Shown here: positions 32,934 to 41,802 of the stretch, in pieces
Layout: the number at the start of each line of letters is the position of its first letter
How positions within the stretch are numbered: position 1 is the first letter of the stretch
Assembly (NCBI GenBank): GCA_011525665.1
Contig: WYAU01000008.1
Coordinates: forward strand, 1 to 64,000
From: Candidatus Brocadia sp.
GTDB lineage: Bacteria > Planctomycetota > Brocadiia > Brocadiales > Brocadiaceae
DNA length: 64,000 bases
Direction of reading: 5' to 3'
Notes under the pieces: model-generated
Told to the model about the DNA's origin: nothing
Seen by the model: only the letters and a program-made list of their open reading frames with translations
Database searches by the model: none
Program-made: the position numbers and the translations under genes

Positions 32934-35906
32934 TTACCTCCTCATTATGCTGTTTGAAATTTTCACAAGTAAGTCTTTTGCGTCCTGGTCATTGGGATTT
33001 AATGCCAGGGCATTGTTTACTATCTTTTCCGCAAGTTCATACTGCTGCGTGTTGTAATATGCATTGCCAAGCATCTTGTACGCAGCGATTGATTTTCCAT
33101 CAATCTTCAAAGCCTGTTCACACGCATAAGCGACTTTTTCCCAATCCGCATTTTTTGCATAGAGATCAGCCAGGAGTAAATGAATATTTGCATATCCATG
33201 ACCCGGATACGTCTTATCAAACACTTGAAGAATTCGCCCGGCCTCATCATACTGACCTTTTTCAACGAATGTATCAGCCAAATTATACGCATAAATGGGA
33301 TTATCCGGTCGCAAAGATAACGCCTTCTGAAACGACCGAACAGCATCGTCAAGATGTTTTTCCCTTTTATATATTACACCAAGATTGTTTTGATAATCGG
33401 CCACAGAGGGATTAAGGTCGATAAGCTTTTTGTAGTACGGTATTGATTCCTCATGTTTACCCAGCGATCGATAGAGTTTCGTCAAATTTTCCATATAAAT
33501 GGGATCGTTCGGGTCTATTTCTATTGCCTTTTTAAAGGCATTCATTGCCTCTTCATGCATACCTTTTCTGCTCAGTATGGCCCCGAGGTTATTATAATAA
33601 CCGGGCTCTGCCGGTTTTAGCTGAACGGTCTTCTGTGAAAAAACAAGGGCTCTTTCCAAATCTCCCTTTTGCAAGTAGGCATTGGCTAAGCGGTCTGCAT
33701 GGTTCACGTCTTCAGGCCGGATCAGATATGCCTGCAGGAGTTCTTCAATCGCTTGATCCAGCAGACCCTTTTTGTTATACATCGAAGCAAGATTACTGTG
33801 AAAAATGGCCTGAAAGGGATCCGAGTCTATTGCCTTTTTATAATAGGCGATGGCAGCATCTGTCGTATTTCTGTTAAAGTGTTCAGCCAGGAATTGATGG
33901 GCCATACCGAGATGGAACAGCCCCATGTAGTGCTGTGGAATCAACCGTAAGGTATTGTTGGCTTCGACATATGCCTTTTGTATCCATGCCTCGTCTTTTG
34001 TCTTAAAAGCCAATTGTATATACGTCCTGCAGAGTTCGTCACGATAAAAGGTCTCATATGGGTTAAGGACTACCGCGTGCTTTATAAAATATACGCCCTT
34101 TTCTGTCACGGTTTGAAGATTTTCCTTTTCATACTCCAATATCCTCCTCCCGTATTCGAAATAGGCATCCGCCCTGTAAAACCGAACGACAAAAACGGTA
34201 ACAAAACCTATTGCCGCTAGCGCAATTCCACAACCAAGCCATCTGTAAAAAATACGAAGGGAAGAATTTGGTAAATTGGGCGGTTGCGCATTTTCCGGCT
34301 TTCCACTTTTACAACTTCTCAACTTCATAACTTCACAATGTTCTTCAGTTCCCAAGCCACCCTCGTCAGTCCTTAGTCCTCCTTCTGTTTCGTTTATTTT
34401 TACTACAGAAATACAAAGCGCCATCATCATCCAGAAAAGCATCACGATAGGCGTATTTCCAAAGCTGAATTCATTCTGAATGAGGTAGCATATAATCCCA
34501 GCTAAGAGTCCTGAGACGAGCAGTTTGTTTTGGTTATTTAACCGTTTATAATTTTTCCCTGCATATATACCAAAGGCAGCCAATAACCAGATATAGGTTC
34601 CCAATCCAAAAATGCCTCGAGTGACGGCGGTATCGAGGATATCATTGTGGATTCTGTCCTGCCTGGGGAATGGAAAACCTTTGTCGCTTTCCCGTAACGA
34701 GAACACCTTTGCCAGATTTTTCTGATAAACAATGCCGATGGTATCGGGTCCTATTCCCAGCGCGGGGTAATCCTTAATGATTCTTGTTGCCGCCAAATAC
34801 TGAAATATACGGGAAAAAGTAGAACCGCCGGCAGAAAGTTTATTGGCAATCCACGGTCTGTGGCGAGTCTGGCTTTTTTCAAAAACAGGTAATTCTCCTT
34901 CCTGTTTAAAGAAGGTGTCAGGAGGATTATCAGCAGTCTTTACATCAGCAGCAAAGTGTTTAATAACCGATGTCTCGTGTCTTACATTGAAGAATACCCC
35001 AATGAGAATAAACGAAATAACGAGAACTACAAATTTAAATCTTTCTGCAGTCTGTTTTTTAAAAATCAAATAGAGAAGTGGCGTTATGCCTCCAAGGAGC
35101 GCCACGAAGCATGCCCGGGTATTGGTAAGCCAGAATGCAGTATAAATGACCGAAGATACTATAAAAAAAATCCAGGGGATATACTCTTTACCCGGAGAAA
35201 CTCCTTCTTTTGACAAACACGCCTCCCGCCCCTTCGAAGGGGCAGGAAATTGGTTGCTGTTTGCAGTACTGTAGAGTTTCTCCAGAACCACTTCTTTTTG
35301 TCGGGAGGATTTAAAAAAAAATAAAACAACGGCCAACGGTAAGGTCGTCACCAGGTAGGCGGAAAAGAATACGGGGTTTCCAAAAGTGGAGAATACGCGC
35401 CTCGCTTCAAAACTACTCCATTTGAAAAAATCAACTCCAAGATGTTGCGCAATCCCGTAACAGGATGAAATGAGAGCGCCGGCAAGGATGGATACGATAA
35501 GCAAATAAAGCCTTTTTTTGGTAGTTATGAAATTTACCGTGGCATAAAAAACAAAAATATAGCATAAAGTGGCAGTTAAACCCTCAAATCGCTTATAAGT
35601 GCCGAAAAGGCTCATAATGGGGTTTATAGATATGGCAGATGAAACTATGAAAACGAGTATATAAGCAAGGAGGGGGATATCTATTGCCGTATGCAAGAAT
35701 TTAAAATTATGGTTAAACGTCAGTATGATTGTCCATATAACCAAAATTGCAATCGTTAATAAATACAAGGCAGTTACTTTGCTGAGGTCAAAGACGCTGT
35801 AAAGACGTATGTCAAACCAAAGAGGAACAAAGATAACCGCAACCATCAGAAAGCCTGCGGGTAGTGTATTACAATAGGTGGTTATATTTTTCAGAAGGGT
35901 TTTCAT
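32934..35906 (-). CDS. O-antigen ligase/polymerase-like membrane protein with C-terminal TPR array
   Basis: This 990-residue protein has about twelve TM helices in the first 530 residues and a long periplasmic loop carrying '[17 protein letters not shown]' and '[32 protein letters not shown]', the Wzy_C/WaaL signature with the key His of RxHND. From about residue 600 there are about ten TPR units (for example '[32 protein letters not shown]'). It likely ligates or polymerises sugar chains on the outer face of the inner membrane, with the TPRs as a protein platform. A polar stretch '[17 protein letters not shown]' (about 219-236) coincides with a DNA palindrome and looks inserted. Its ATG directly abuts the stop of the upstream coiled-coil gene (TAAATG). 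Confidence 0.9.
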   Translation of the reverse strand: MKTLLKNITTYCNTLPAGFLMVAVIFVPLWFDIRLYSVFDLSKVTALYLLTIAILVIWTIILTFNHNFKFLHTAIDIPLLAYILVFIVSSAISINPIMSLFGTYKRFEGLTATLCYIFVFYATVNFITTKKRLYLLIVSILAGALISSCYGIAQHLGVDFFKWSSFEARRVFSTFGNPVFFSAYLVTTLPLAVVLFFFKSSRQKEVVLEKLYSTANSNQFPAPSKGREACLSKEGVSPGKEYIPWIFFIVSSVIYTAFWLTNTRACFVALLGGITPLLYLIFKKQTAERFKFVVLVISFILIGVFFNVRHETSVIKHFAADVKTADNPPDTFFKQEGELPVFEKSQTRHRPWIANKLSAGGSTFSRIFQYLAATRIIKDYPALGIGPDTIGIVYQKNLAKVFSLRESDKGFPFPRQDRIHNDILDTAVTRGIFGLGTYIWLLAAFGIYAGKNYKRLNNQNKLLVSGLLAGIICYLIQNEFSFGNTPIVMLFWMMMALCISVVKINETEGGLRTDEGGLGTEEHCEVMKLRSCKSGKPENAQPPNLPNSSLRIFYRWLGCGIALAAIGFVTVFVVRFYRADAYFEYGRRILEYEKENLQTVTEKGVYFIKHAVVLNPYETFYRDELCRTYIQLAFKTKDEAWIQKAYVEANNTLRLIPQHYMGLFHLGMAHQFLAEHFNRNTTDAAIAYYKKAIDSDPFQAIFHSNLASMYNKKGLLDQAIEELLQAYLIRPEDVNHADRLANAYLQKGDLERALVFSQKTVQLKPAEPGYYNNLGAILSRKGMHEEAMNAFKKAIEIDPNDPIYMENLTKLYRSLGKHEESIPYYKKLIDLNPSVADYQNNLGVIYKREKHLDDAVRSFQKALSLRPDNPIYAYNLADTFVEKGQYDEAGRILQVFDKTYPGHGYANIHLLLADLYAKNADWEKVAYACEQALKIDGKSIAAYKMLGNAYYNTQQYELAEKIVNNALALNPNDQDAKDLLVKISNSIMRR

Positions 35907-36269
35907 TTACTTTATAAATTTCAAAATACCAACAATTGATGCACCCTGACCTATAAGAAATATAAATAACCACTTGATGATTTCGGCCTTTGCGTTAGCC
36001 AGTTCATTTCTTACTTTATTAATATCTTCTTTCAATTCTGTTCGCAAATTGACAATATCATCCTTTGTTGCCACCCTCACATTATTAATGTCTTCTTTCA
36101 GTTCCGCTCGCAAATTGGCAATATCATCCTTTGTTGCCAAAAAACTTTCCTGCCTCTTTTGGTATTCCTCCAGGGATTTTTCCAAGGCTTTTGTTAAAGT
36201 ACGTGCCTCTTCTTCTTTGAATTGTGACTTTAAGTCTTCGTAAATCTCGAGGGTATTTATAATGGGCAT
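35907..36269 (-). CDS. coiled-coil protein with C-terminal membrane helix (DUF1640-like)
   Basis: This 120-residue protein starts MPIINTLEIYEDLKSQFKEEEARTL, followed by two tandem units 'ATKDDIANLRAELKEDINNV' and 'ATKDDIVNLRTELKEDINKV' of a coiled coil. It ends with a TM helix ('IIKWLFIFLIGQGASIVGILKF'). This layout, with xTKxDIxxLRxELK repeats and an xxKWLFxFxxGQ end, is common to the DUF1640-like proteins scattered in many genomes. The stop abuts the O-antigen ligase start with no gap, so it may be translated with it. Two decayed relatives occur at 37150-37440 and 38437-38565. Confidence 0.75.
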   Translation of the reverse strand: MPIINTLEIYEDLKSQFKEEEARTLTKALEKSLEEYQKRQESFLATKDDIANLRAELKEDINNVRVATKDDIVNLRTELKEDINKVRNELANAKAEIIKWLFIFLIGQGASIVGILKFIK

Positions 36270-36575
36270 AACAGCCTCCGTATCTGAAAGTAACAGGTAA
36301 TGTTCACAGGGAAGTGTCCTGATTATGGCAGATTTTTAGCATTTTTGCAATAAATTAACCGCCTGCCGGCGCAATCGTTCGGACAATCTGCTGCGCGTGT
36401 ATTCACAAAATTTTATCAATTGTTTCAAATATGGGAATGTTATATAATTAAAACATTTAGTGTCTAAATGAAAACTAACAAAAATATAAATAAAATTAAC
36501 CCTGTCAGGGTTGACTCACGAATTTCGTGCTTCGGATTTTGTCTTTTCCGACTTGTTCGGGTTAGGAGGTAGCCA
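36270..36575. other. intergenic region with a short shared repeat
   Basis: The stretch is AT-rich. AACCCTGTCAGGGTT, a short perfect inverted repeat, lies at about 36498-36512. The last 35 bases (36541-36566) contain the reverse complement of a 21-bp motif that recurs with one mismatch at 53818-53838. A GGAGGT ribosome-binding site for the Uma2 gene follows. The divergent promoters of the coiled-coil and Uma2 genes should be here, but I cannot pick one. Confidence 0.45.
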
Positions 36576-37124
36576 ATGCTTAAAACCAAAGCAAAATACA
36601 CCTACGATGACTATGCGGCCATGGATGATGATAAAAGATACGAACTTATTGAGGGAGAATTGTATATGGTACCGGCACCCAATTTCCAACATCAAACCAT
36701 TTCAAGAGATTTAGGCGTAGTTCTATGGGAATTTGTTAAAAAAAATAATTTAGGTACGGTACTTTATGCCCCCTTTGATGTAGTCCTGTCAGAAACTGAT
36801 GTTGTCCAGCCCGATATTATTTTTGTTTCTAAAGAACGAATGGGCTTGATGACGGAAAAAAATTTACGGGGTGCGCCAGATTTAGTGATCGAGATTTTAT
36901 CTAGCACGACTAAAGAAAGAGATAAACTGGTAAAAAAGAGGCTTTATGGGGAATATGGTGTGAAGGAATTCTGGATAGTTGACCCTGATAAGAAGGCTAT
37001 TGAAACCATGGTATTAAAAGAACCGGGTTATGAAACAGATGGTATATATTTTATCGATGACGAACTTACCTCTCCTCTTTTAAAGGGCTTCAGGCTTTAT
37101 TTAAAAGAGGTGTTTCTTCCTTAA
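36576..37124 (+). CDS. Uma2-family (DUF820) restriction-endonuclease-fold protein
   Basis: This 182-residue protein starts 'KYTYDDYAAMDDDKRYELIEGELYMVPAPNFQHQ' and has 'YAPFDVVLSETDVVQPDIIFVSKER', 'GAPDLVIEILSSTTKERDKLVKKRLYGEYGVKEFWIVDPDKKAIE', and a C-terminal 'LKGFRLYLKEVF'. These give the PD-(D/E)xK pattern, with Asp in VQPDI and Glu in VIEI-(L)-S as the metal ligands. The family is often mobile or present in many copies, and its role is not established. A strong GGAGGT site (36566-36571) precedes the ATG. Confidence 0.9.
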   Translation: MLKTKAKYTYDDYAAMDDDKRYELIEGELYMVPAPNFQHQTISRDLGVVLWEFVKKNNLGTVLYAPFDVVLSETDVVQPDIIFVSKERMGLMTEKNLRGAPDLVIEILSSTTKERDKLVKKRLYGEYGVKEFWIVDPDKKAIETMVLKEPGYETDGIYFIDDELTSPLLKGFRLYLKEVFLP

Positions 37125-37149
37125 AAAATTTAGCCGTTTGAAAAATTGT

Positions 37150-37440
37150 CTTTAAATCCAGAAACCAAAAAGCCATTTAAGCATATCTATCTTCGCAGTT
37201 CCGATTTTACCCGTCAGGTCAAGTCATAGATTTTCAATTTTACCCTCAAGGTCGCTCTTTGTCTTTTCAATTTTACCTTCCAGATCAATCTTTAAGCAAT
37301 TGAAGGTCTGTCTTCGTAACAACATCACCCTTAAATGACTCAATGAACTCTATGAGTTCTTTGGCCTCCTCTTCGCCGATCTTGGGTTCACGTTTTTTTA
37401 TAAGGTCGTAAGATTTAGGCCTAACGCAAAAATAGCAATG
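37150..37440 (-). pseudogene. decayed coiled-coil (DUF1640-like) gene fragment
   Basis: On the minus strand the pieces 'NLTTL', 'KKREPKIGEEEAKELIEFIESFKGDVVTKTDLQLLK', 'KIDLEGKIEKTKSDLEGKIENL' and 'LDLTGKIGTAKIDMLKWLFGFW' appear in order but in shifting frames with stop codons between them. They follow the layout of DUF1640-like proteins (coiled coil then KWLFGFW membrane end). The rest of this 540-bp gap (37441-37664) is AT-rich with nothing recognised. Confidence 0.65.
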
Positions 37441-37664
37441 TCTCATTTTTCCGAATCTTTCGTAGTTGTTTACGATATTGGAATATCTGAAAGAGGTCTT
37501 CCAATGCGCAGTACAAATTATGAAGTAAATAGGCGAGATGGGTAGTTTCCGAATTGATATGCATAGATAGTATAGGATTTAAAACGTTTCAGTGGTTTAA
37601 ACGTCTGATGAGTAGTATTGAGGCACGGTTAAAGCATAACCCGGGGCAGCCCCTTTCCCCATAA

Positions 37665-38114
37665 TCATAATGTATCCAGGAAATTTTTTACCTCTTTTAT
37701 AAAGCTGCCAAATACATGGGGATACCTTTCCTTTAATCTGATGATACGATCTCCCAACAGTTCAAATCCGTATATATTTCTAAAAACGTGCCTGAATTCC
37801 AGGTATTCTTCAAGATCTGATGCCATTCGTTCTGAAATAACAAGAGGGCGCAGTCCTTCAACTTTACGTGTCACCTTATTCAGCATCTGACGGTGCCACT
37901 CAAAACCCACGGGGATAGCACCGTTAATCTCGCCAACTATTAACCTGAATATCCGTTCACAATAGTTGTATGAATCATGTAAAATAGACCCGATAACCCT
38001 TCGCGTGGCAGTATTTTCATCAATAGGGGTGGATTGTAATTCAACCATCAATTTCCTCAAATTCTGCAGTTCATGCCTGACGTCACTTTTGAGTTCTTCG
38101 TGTCTCTTTTTCAT
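37665..38114 (-). CDS. HEPN-fold, HepT-like ribonuclease toxin candidate
   Basis: This 149-residue all-alpha protein contains 'ILHDSYNYCERIFRLIVGEINGAIPVGFEWHRQML' and 'ERMASDLEEYLEFRHVFRNIYGFELLGDRIIRLKE'. The helix with FRHxFRNxYG (Arg108-His109, Arg112-Asn113) matches the HepT-like group, in which an R-x(4-6)-H motif forms the ribonuclease site. The start overlaps the end of the nucleotidyltransferase gene upstream by 32 bp, the standard MNT-HEPN toxin-antitoxin arrangement. The toxin would cleave RNA and be silenced by AMPylation by its partner. The exact catalytic motif here is somewhat altered (Asn where relatives often have His), so activity is uncertain. Confidence 0.75.
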   Translation of the reverse strand: MKKRHEELKSDVRHELQNLRKLMVELQSTPIDENTATRRVIGSILHDSYNYCERIFRLIVGEINGAIPVGFEWHRQMLNKVTRKVEGLRPLVISERMASDLEEYLEFRHVFRNIYGFELLGDRIIRLKERYPHVFGSFIKEVKNFLDTL

Positions 38115-38433
38115 TTTTCATCCTATAGCCCCTATCCTCAATTTTTTGTCTCATGTAGGCGTCTAATTCTTCAAATCTCCTTATATCTACCTTTAATGAG
38201 CTGAATTTTTTCAATGTTGCTTTCACTAATGTTGAGTAATCACTATCACTCAGTCCTTTAACTACGATATCAATATCAGACCCCGGATGGATTAAATCCG
38301 GCCTTAAGACAGAACCATGTATGTATACAGCTGCCATCGGAAATTCTTTTTCTATCCATTTGGCAATATGTATAGCATTTTTTAGTGTAATATTATCGGT
38401 ATATTTTTGATTTTTTATAAGTTCTAAAAACAT
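38083..38433 (-). CDS. MNT-type nucleotidyltransferase antitoxin
   Basis: This 116-residue minimal nucleotidyltransferase has the GS-x(11)-D-x-D motif: Gly40-Ser41 and Asp53/Asp55 in HGSVLRPDLIHPGSDIDIVV. The third acidic residue, Asp82, lies in LKVDIRRFEEL. The intact catalytic triad suggests that it can AMPylate its HEPN partner, encoded immediately downstream with a 32-bp overlap. It starts 4 bp after the end of a short decayed coiled-coil frame, so it was probably assembled into this patch by insertion. Confidence 0.85.
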   Translation of the reverse strand: MFLELIKNQKYTDNITLKNAIHIAKWIEKEFPMAAVYIHGSVLRPDLIHPGSDIDIVVKGLSDSDYSTLVKATLKKFSSLKVDIRRFEELDAYMRQKIEDRGYRMKNEKETRRTQK

Positions 38434-38436
38434 TTT

Positions 38437-38565
38437 TTATTGTATTAACAAATTTCTTTTTTTAGAAGATAATTGCCACATAAATTCAATAAGTTCTTTA
38501 GCCTCTTCTTCGCCGATTTTGGGTTCGAGTTTTTTTAAGGTCGTAAGATTTATACATAAATACAT
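38437..38565 (-). pseudogene. second fragment of the coiled-coil (DUF1640-like) gene
   Basis: A 42-codon frame reads MYLCINLTTLKKLEPKIGEE and then EAKELIEFMWQLSSKK. It shares NLTTLKK.EPKIGEEEAKELIEF with the longer decayed copy at 37150-37440, and the DNA block TAAGGTCGTAAGATT is identical in both (37401-37415 and 38536-38550). It lacks the coiled coil and membrane end, so it is a truncated relic. A motif in it (AATTGCCACATAAATT, near 38472-38488) recurs near 40329 on the other side of the transposase. Confidence 0.6.
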
Positions 38566-38648
38566 AGCGATTGCAGCCGCAACCAAATTTTCTCCTAGAA
38601 AGCTGCAACTAAAATCCCCCTTTTAAGGGGTGATGGGGGTTGTTAGAA

Positions 38649-38672
38649 ACGTGTAAAAAGGTTTTTACACGT
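38649..38672. repeat. perfect 11-bp-stem hairpin with a CCCCCTTTTAAGGGG block nearby
   Basis: ACGTGTAAAAA and TTTTTACACGT are exact reverse complements separated by GG. The A/T-rich end of the stem could act as a bidirectional terminator. Just upstream, at about 38613-38640, a CCCCCTTTTAAGGGG...GATGGGGGTT block resembles the C/G-rich palindromic repeats seen elsewhere in the window. Confidence 0.6.
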
Positions 38673-38796
38673 AATACTGTAACTTAAAAATAGCATAATC
38701 ATTATGTGGAATCAACGGCAAAAATAGTAAACCTGTTTTTACTTGAAAATCCCTTAATGTGTCATTTCCGTGGAAACGGAAATCCATTCTTTCTGC

Positions 38797-38960
38797 CATC
38801 ATCAATTTCTTATCCTTACAACACTCAAAGGAAAAGAAATATTTTATTTTCAACACCCGGATTCTCAATTCTTGTCTTTTAGAATGCCCTCAAAAAGTTC
38901 TTTATTAAGCATTCTTTGGAAGCAGATCATTTTGCCTTCATCTCCTGAAAAGTTAAAAAA
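38797..38960 (+). pseudogene. truncated duplicate of the glycosyltransferase at 40660
   Basis: The frame reads HHQFLILTTLKGKEIFYFQH and goes on to 'SFRMPSKSSLLSILWKQIILPSSPEKLKK'. This aligns with residues about 33-85 of the intact glycosyltransferase 1.9 kb downstream (HHFLVFTTLSGKKAFYFPHP, 'YKIPSKNPIFRILWEQCLLPFLLKK'). Both ends of the match break off abruptly. The GT N-terminal motif 'AGGGVTYIKNLL' is missing. It appears to be a duplication scar next to the transposase. Confidence 0.75.
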
Positions 38961-39042
38961 AAACCCTGAATTTTTGCTTTATGATAACCATTTAGGAAGC
39001 TATGCAATATAACTTGAACAACTTAAAGAAGCGTGATATGAT

Positions 39043-40287
39043 GTGTACATGGCAATTACAGAGAGGCTATCAATGAAATACGAGAGACTGTCGTCTTTGT
39101 TGGACGAACGGTCTTATCGGTTATGCATAGCAGCAGATGCTGAATCGTTTGGATATGGGGGCGTTAGTCGGGCAGCGAAGGCAAGTGGTATATCTCGAAC
39201 GACAATACACGCTGGCATAAAGGAACTGAGGCAAAGCGGTCTGAAGTCGAGTGCAAAATCTGCGGGTGGTGGGGAGAGGATACGGAGGCCTGGGGCAGGC
39301 AGGAAAAGCCAGAAAGAAAGAGATGAAAAACTGCTTGCAGATATGGATACGCTTCTTGATCCTGTTACGCGCGGCGACGCGATGTCAGCGCTTCGCTGGA
39401 CATGCAAGAGCACCACGAAACTTGCGTTGGAATTACAGTCGATGGGGCATGCTGTTTCACAGGCAACCGTGTGGCGTCTATTGAACGAACTTGGCTATAG
39501 CATGCAATCAAACAGAAAGGCCAGAGAGGGAGTTGCACGTCCCGACAGGAATGCCCAATTTCAGTACCTTAGCGCTACCGTAAATGATTTTTTGAAGCGA
39601 GACCTGCCTGTTATTTCCGTAGATACAAAAAAGAAGGAATTGATAGGGTGGTTCAAGAACGGAGGGAGGGAATGGCAGAAAAAGGGTGAGCCTGTTGAAG
39701 TGCACATGCACGACTTTGCCGACAAAGAGCTTGGCAAGGCCATTCCGTATGGAGTGTATGATATAGCGAGAAACGAAGGCTGGGTGAGCGTAGGTGTAAC
39801 GCACGATACGGCGGAATTTGCTGTTGAAACGATACGCCGCTGGTGGAAGCAGATGGGAAGACGTGTGTATCCGAAGGCGAAGGAACTTCTGATAACGGCT
39901 AATGGTGGTGGCAGCAATGGTGCGAGAGTTCGTCTGTGGAAGGTGGAACTTCAGAGACTTGCGGATGAGCTGGCAATGATTATTCATGTGAGACATTTCC
40001 CGCCAGGTACAAAGAAATGGAACAAGATAGAACACAGAATGTGCTGTCACATTACGGAGAATTGGCGTGGTCGCCCACTGGAAAGCCTAATGGCTGTAGT
40101 GAATTTGATCAGCAATACCAAGACAGCTAAAGGGTTGACAATATCTGCCGAACTGGATGAAAAACCATACGAGACCGGCACAAGGATAACTGAGGATCAC
40201 ATGAAGGGAATCGCAATAACGAGATGTGATTTTCGTGGTGAGTGGAACTATCTCCTGTCTCCACATCGAAGCGGGAAAAAGAAATAA
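39043..40287 (+). CDS. ISAzo13-family transposase with second catalytic Asp replaced by Asn
   Basis: This 414-residue transposase has an N-terminal helix-turn-helix ('YGGVSRAAKASGISRTTIHAGIKEL'), a basic linker with 'RRPGAGRKS' and a DDE domain of the ISAzo13 type (DDE_Tnp_ISAZ013). The first Asp is D194 in VISVDTKKKELIG. The expected second Asp in 'LLITADxGGSNG' is Asn287 (LLITANGGGSNGARVRLWK, codon AAT). The Glu is E330 in WNKIEHR. A single G-to-A change would explain the Asn and should abolish strand transfer. I could not define terminal inverted repeats. Flanks: the GT relic on the left and an inverted repeat (40310-40421) on the right. Confidence 0.88.
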   Translation: MYMAITERLSMKYERLSSLLDERSYRLCIAADAESFGYGGVSRAAKASGISRTTIHAGIKELRQSGLKSSAKSAGGGERIRRPGAGRKSQKERDEKLLADMDTLLDPVTRGDAMSALRWTCKSTTKLALELQSMGHAVSQATVWRLLNELGYSMQSNRKAREGVARPDRNAQFQYLSATVNDFLKRDLPVISVDTKKKELIGWFKNGGREWQKKGEPVEVHMHDFADKELGKAIPYGVYDIARNEGWVSVGVTHDTAEFAVETIRRWWKQMGRRVYPKAKELLITANGGGSNGARVRLWKVELQRLADELAMIIHVRHFPPGTKKWNKIEHRMCCHITENWRGRPLESLMAVVNLISNTKTAKGLTISAELDEKPYETGTRITEDHMKGIAITRCDFRGEWNYLLSPHRSGKKK

Positions 40288-40659
40288 AACAGAGAAGAAA
40301 GTATTAATAAATTCCTTCTCTTAGAAAATAATTGCCACATAAATTTCCTTTTTTAAATAAAATTATTATTGTGCAGTTTTTATGCTTTTGCGTGATTAAC
40401 AGGTAATTTAGAGAAGGAATTAAACAATCTCCTTTTAGTAATGTCAAGATTTATGTGTAAATTCTTTCAGCTATTCGCATGAAAGGATGGTTGGTATCAT
40501 ATTCACAGTTATCCTCTCTGATAAAGAAAACGCACATATTCTGTGTTCTGGCGAATGAAACTTTACACGATTTTATCCATTATCTCATTTGCAGAAATAT
40601 TGTATAGTTTATCACCATTCTTCATTGTCCTATTGTAAAATCTATGGATTTGATATTAC
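40288..40659. repeat. intergenic region with inverted repeat flanking about 90 bp
   Basis: AATTCCTTCTCT (40310-40321) and AGAGAAGGAATT (40410-40421) are exact reverse complements enclosing 88 bp that includes AATTGCCACATAAATT, also found near 38472-38488. This may be a small non-autonomous element or an IS end. The rest of the 372-bp gap is AT-rich, with no ORF. The promoter of the glycosyltransferase probably lies near its right end, but I cannot pick one. Confidence 0.5.
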
Positions 40660-41796
40660 ATGAAAATAGCCATTAATACAATGTCTGCCGTTGCAGGTGG
40701 TGGCGTTACATATATAAAAAACCTGTTAACCCATTTATCAAAGATAAACAGCCGCCACCACTTTTTGGTATTCACTACCCTGTCAGGAAAGAAAGCATTT
40801 TATTTCCCGCATCCTGATTTCACATTCGTATCTTACAAAATACCTTCAAAAAATCCGATTTTCAGAATTCTCTGGGAGCAATGTCTCTTGCCTTTTCTTC
40901 TGAAAAAGGAGGGGGTTGATGTCCTTTTTTCTCCCGGTAATATATGCCCCCTTTTTTCAAAGACACCCAATGTCGTTATGGTACAAAATCTTGCCCCATT
41001 CGATGATAGTATTATTAGTACCGAAGGTAAAACTCAAAAGTATCGATTGATATTGCTAAAGTTATTAACTATGGCATCAATTAAAAGAGCGAAAAAAGTA
41101 ATATTTATATCAAAAAAGGCCATTCACGATATGAAGAATCTGGGACTTTGTCTAAAACATGCCAATCTCATTTACCATGGAAAGAATGAGGAATTATTTC
41201 ATGAAAATGTCACTAGAGATAAAAAGCTGCACGTCATTAAAAAATACAATTTAGGTAAATTTATCCTTTATGTATCAAACATTCATCGCTATAAGAACTT
41301 TTTTGAACTCATACAGGCATTCGCGATGATTCGGAATAAAATAGATGAAGAGATAAAGCTTCTGTTAGTAGGGAGAAGATTTGATGTTGGTTATTACGAT
41401 GGCATGATGAGATTTATACGGGAAAAGAGACTTGAAGAAAGGATTTTGTTTCTCGGAGAAATACCTTATGATGAACTCCCTGTTCTCTACGGTTCGTGTA
41501 TACTTTTTATATATCCTTCTACCTGTGAAAATTGTCCTAATATTTTAATAGAGGCGATGGCTTGCGGCGCTCCTATGCTTGCCTCTAATATAAAACCTAT
41601 GCCGGAGATATGTGCCGGTGCAGCGGTTTATTTTGATCCCACTGCCCCAGGTGAAATGGCTGATGTGTTATTGAAAACGATAATGGATAAAAGTTTAATT
41701 TCATTATTAAAAACGGAATCATTAAAAAGGGCAAAAGATTTTTCCTGGGAAAATGCAGTAATGAAGACTTTAAAGGTTTTTGAAGGTGTTCTATGA
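40660..41796 (+). CDS. glycosyltransferase family 4 (GT-B)
   Basis: This 378-residue protein opens MKIAINTMSAVAGGGVTYIK, the acceptor-side Rossmann start with the Gly-rich loop. It later shows 'FILYVSNIHRYKNFFELIQAFAMIR' (donor-domain start) and the nucleotide-sugar EX7E region EAMACGAPMLASNIKPMPEICAGAAVYFDP. It would transfer a sugar from a nucleotide donor onto a lipid-linked glycan on the cytoplasmic face of the membrane. It is the only plus-strand gene of the glycan locus and converges on the DUF2079 gene with a gap of 6 bp. A truncated copy lies 1.9 kb upstream. Confidence 0.9.
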   Translation: MKIAINTMSAVAGGGVTYIKNLLTHLSKINSRHHFLVFTTLSGKKAFYFPHPDFTFVSYKIPSKNPIFRILWEQCLLPFLLKKEGVDVLFSPGNICPLFSKTPNVVMVQNLAPFDDSIISTEGKTQKYRLILLKLLTMASIKRAKKVIFISKKAIHDMKNLGLCLKHANLIYHGKNEELFHENVTRDKKLHVIKKYNLGKFILYVSNIHRYKNFFELIQAFAMIRNKIDEEIKLLLVGRRFDVGYYDGMMRFIREKRLEERILFLGEIPYDELPVLYGSCILFIYPSTCENCPNILIEAMACGAPMLASNIKPMPEICAGAAVYFDPTAPGEMADVLLKTIMDKSLISLLKTESLKRAKDFSWENAVMKTLKVFEGVL

Positions 41797-41802
41797 TTCA
41801 GT

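Noticed and set aside
32765-33415. 216-codon plus-strand ORF spanning icd and the O-antigen ligase gene
   Set aside because: It is antisense to two well-supported genes.
36576-37124. Uma2 protein as an active restriction enzyme
   Set aside because: There is no methyltransferase partner and the family's role is unproven.
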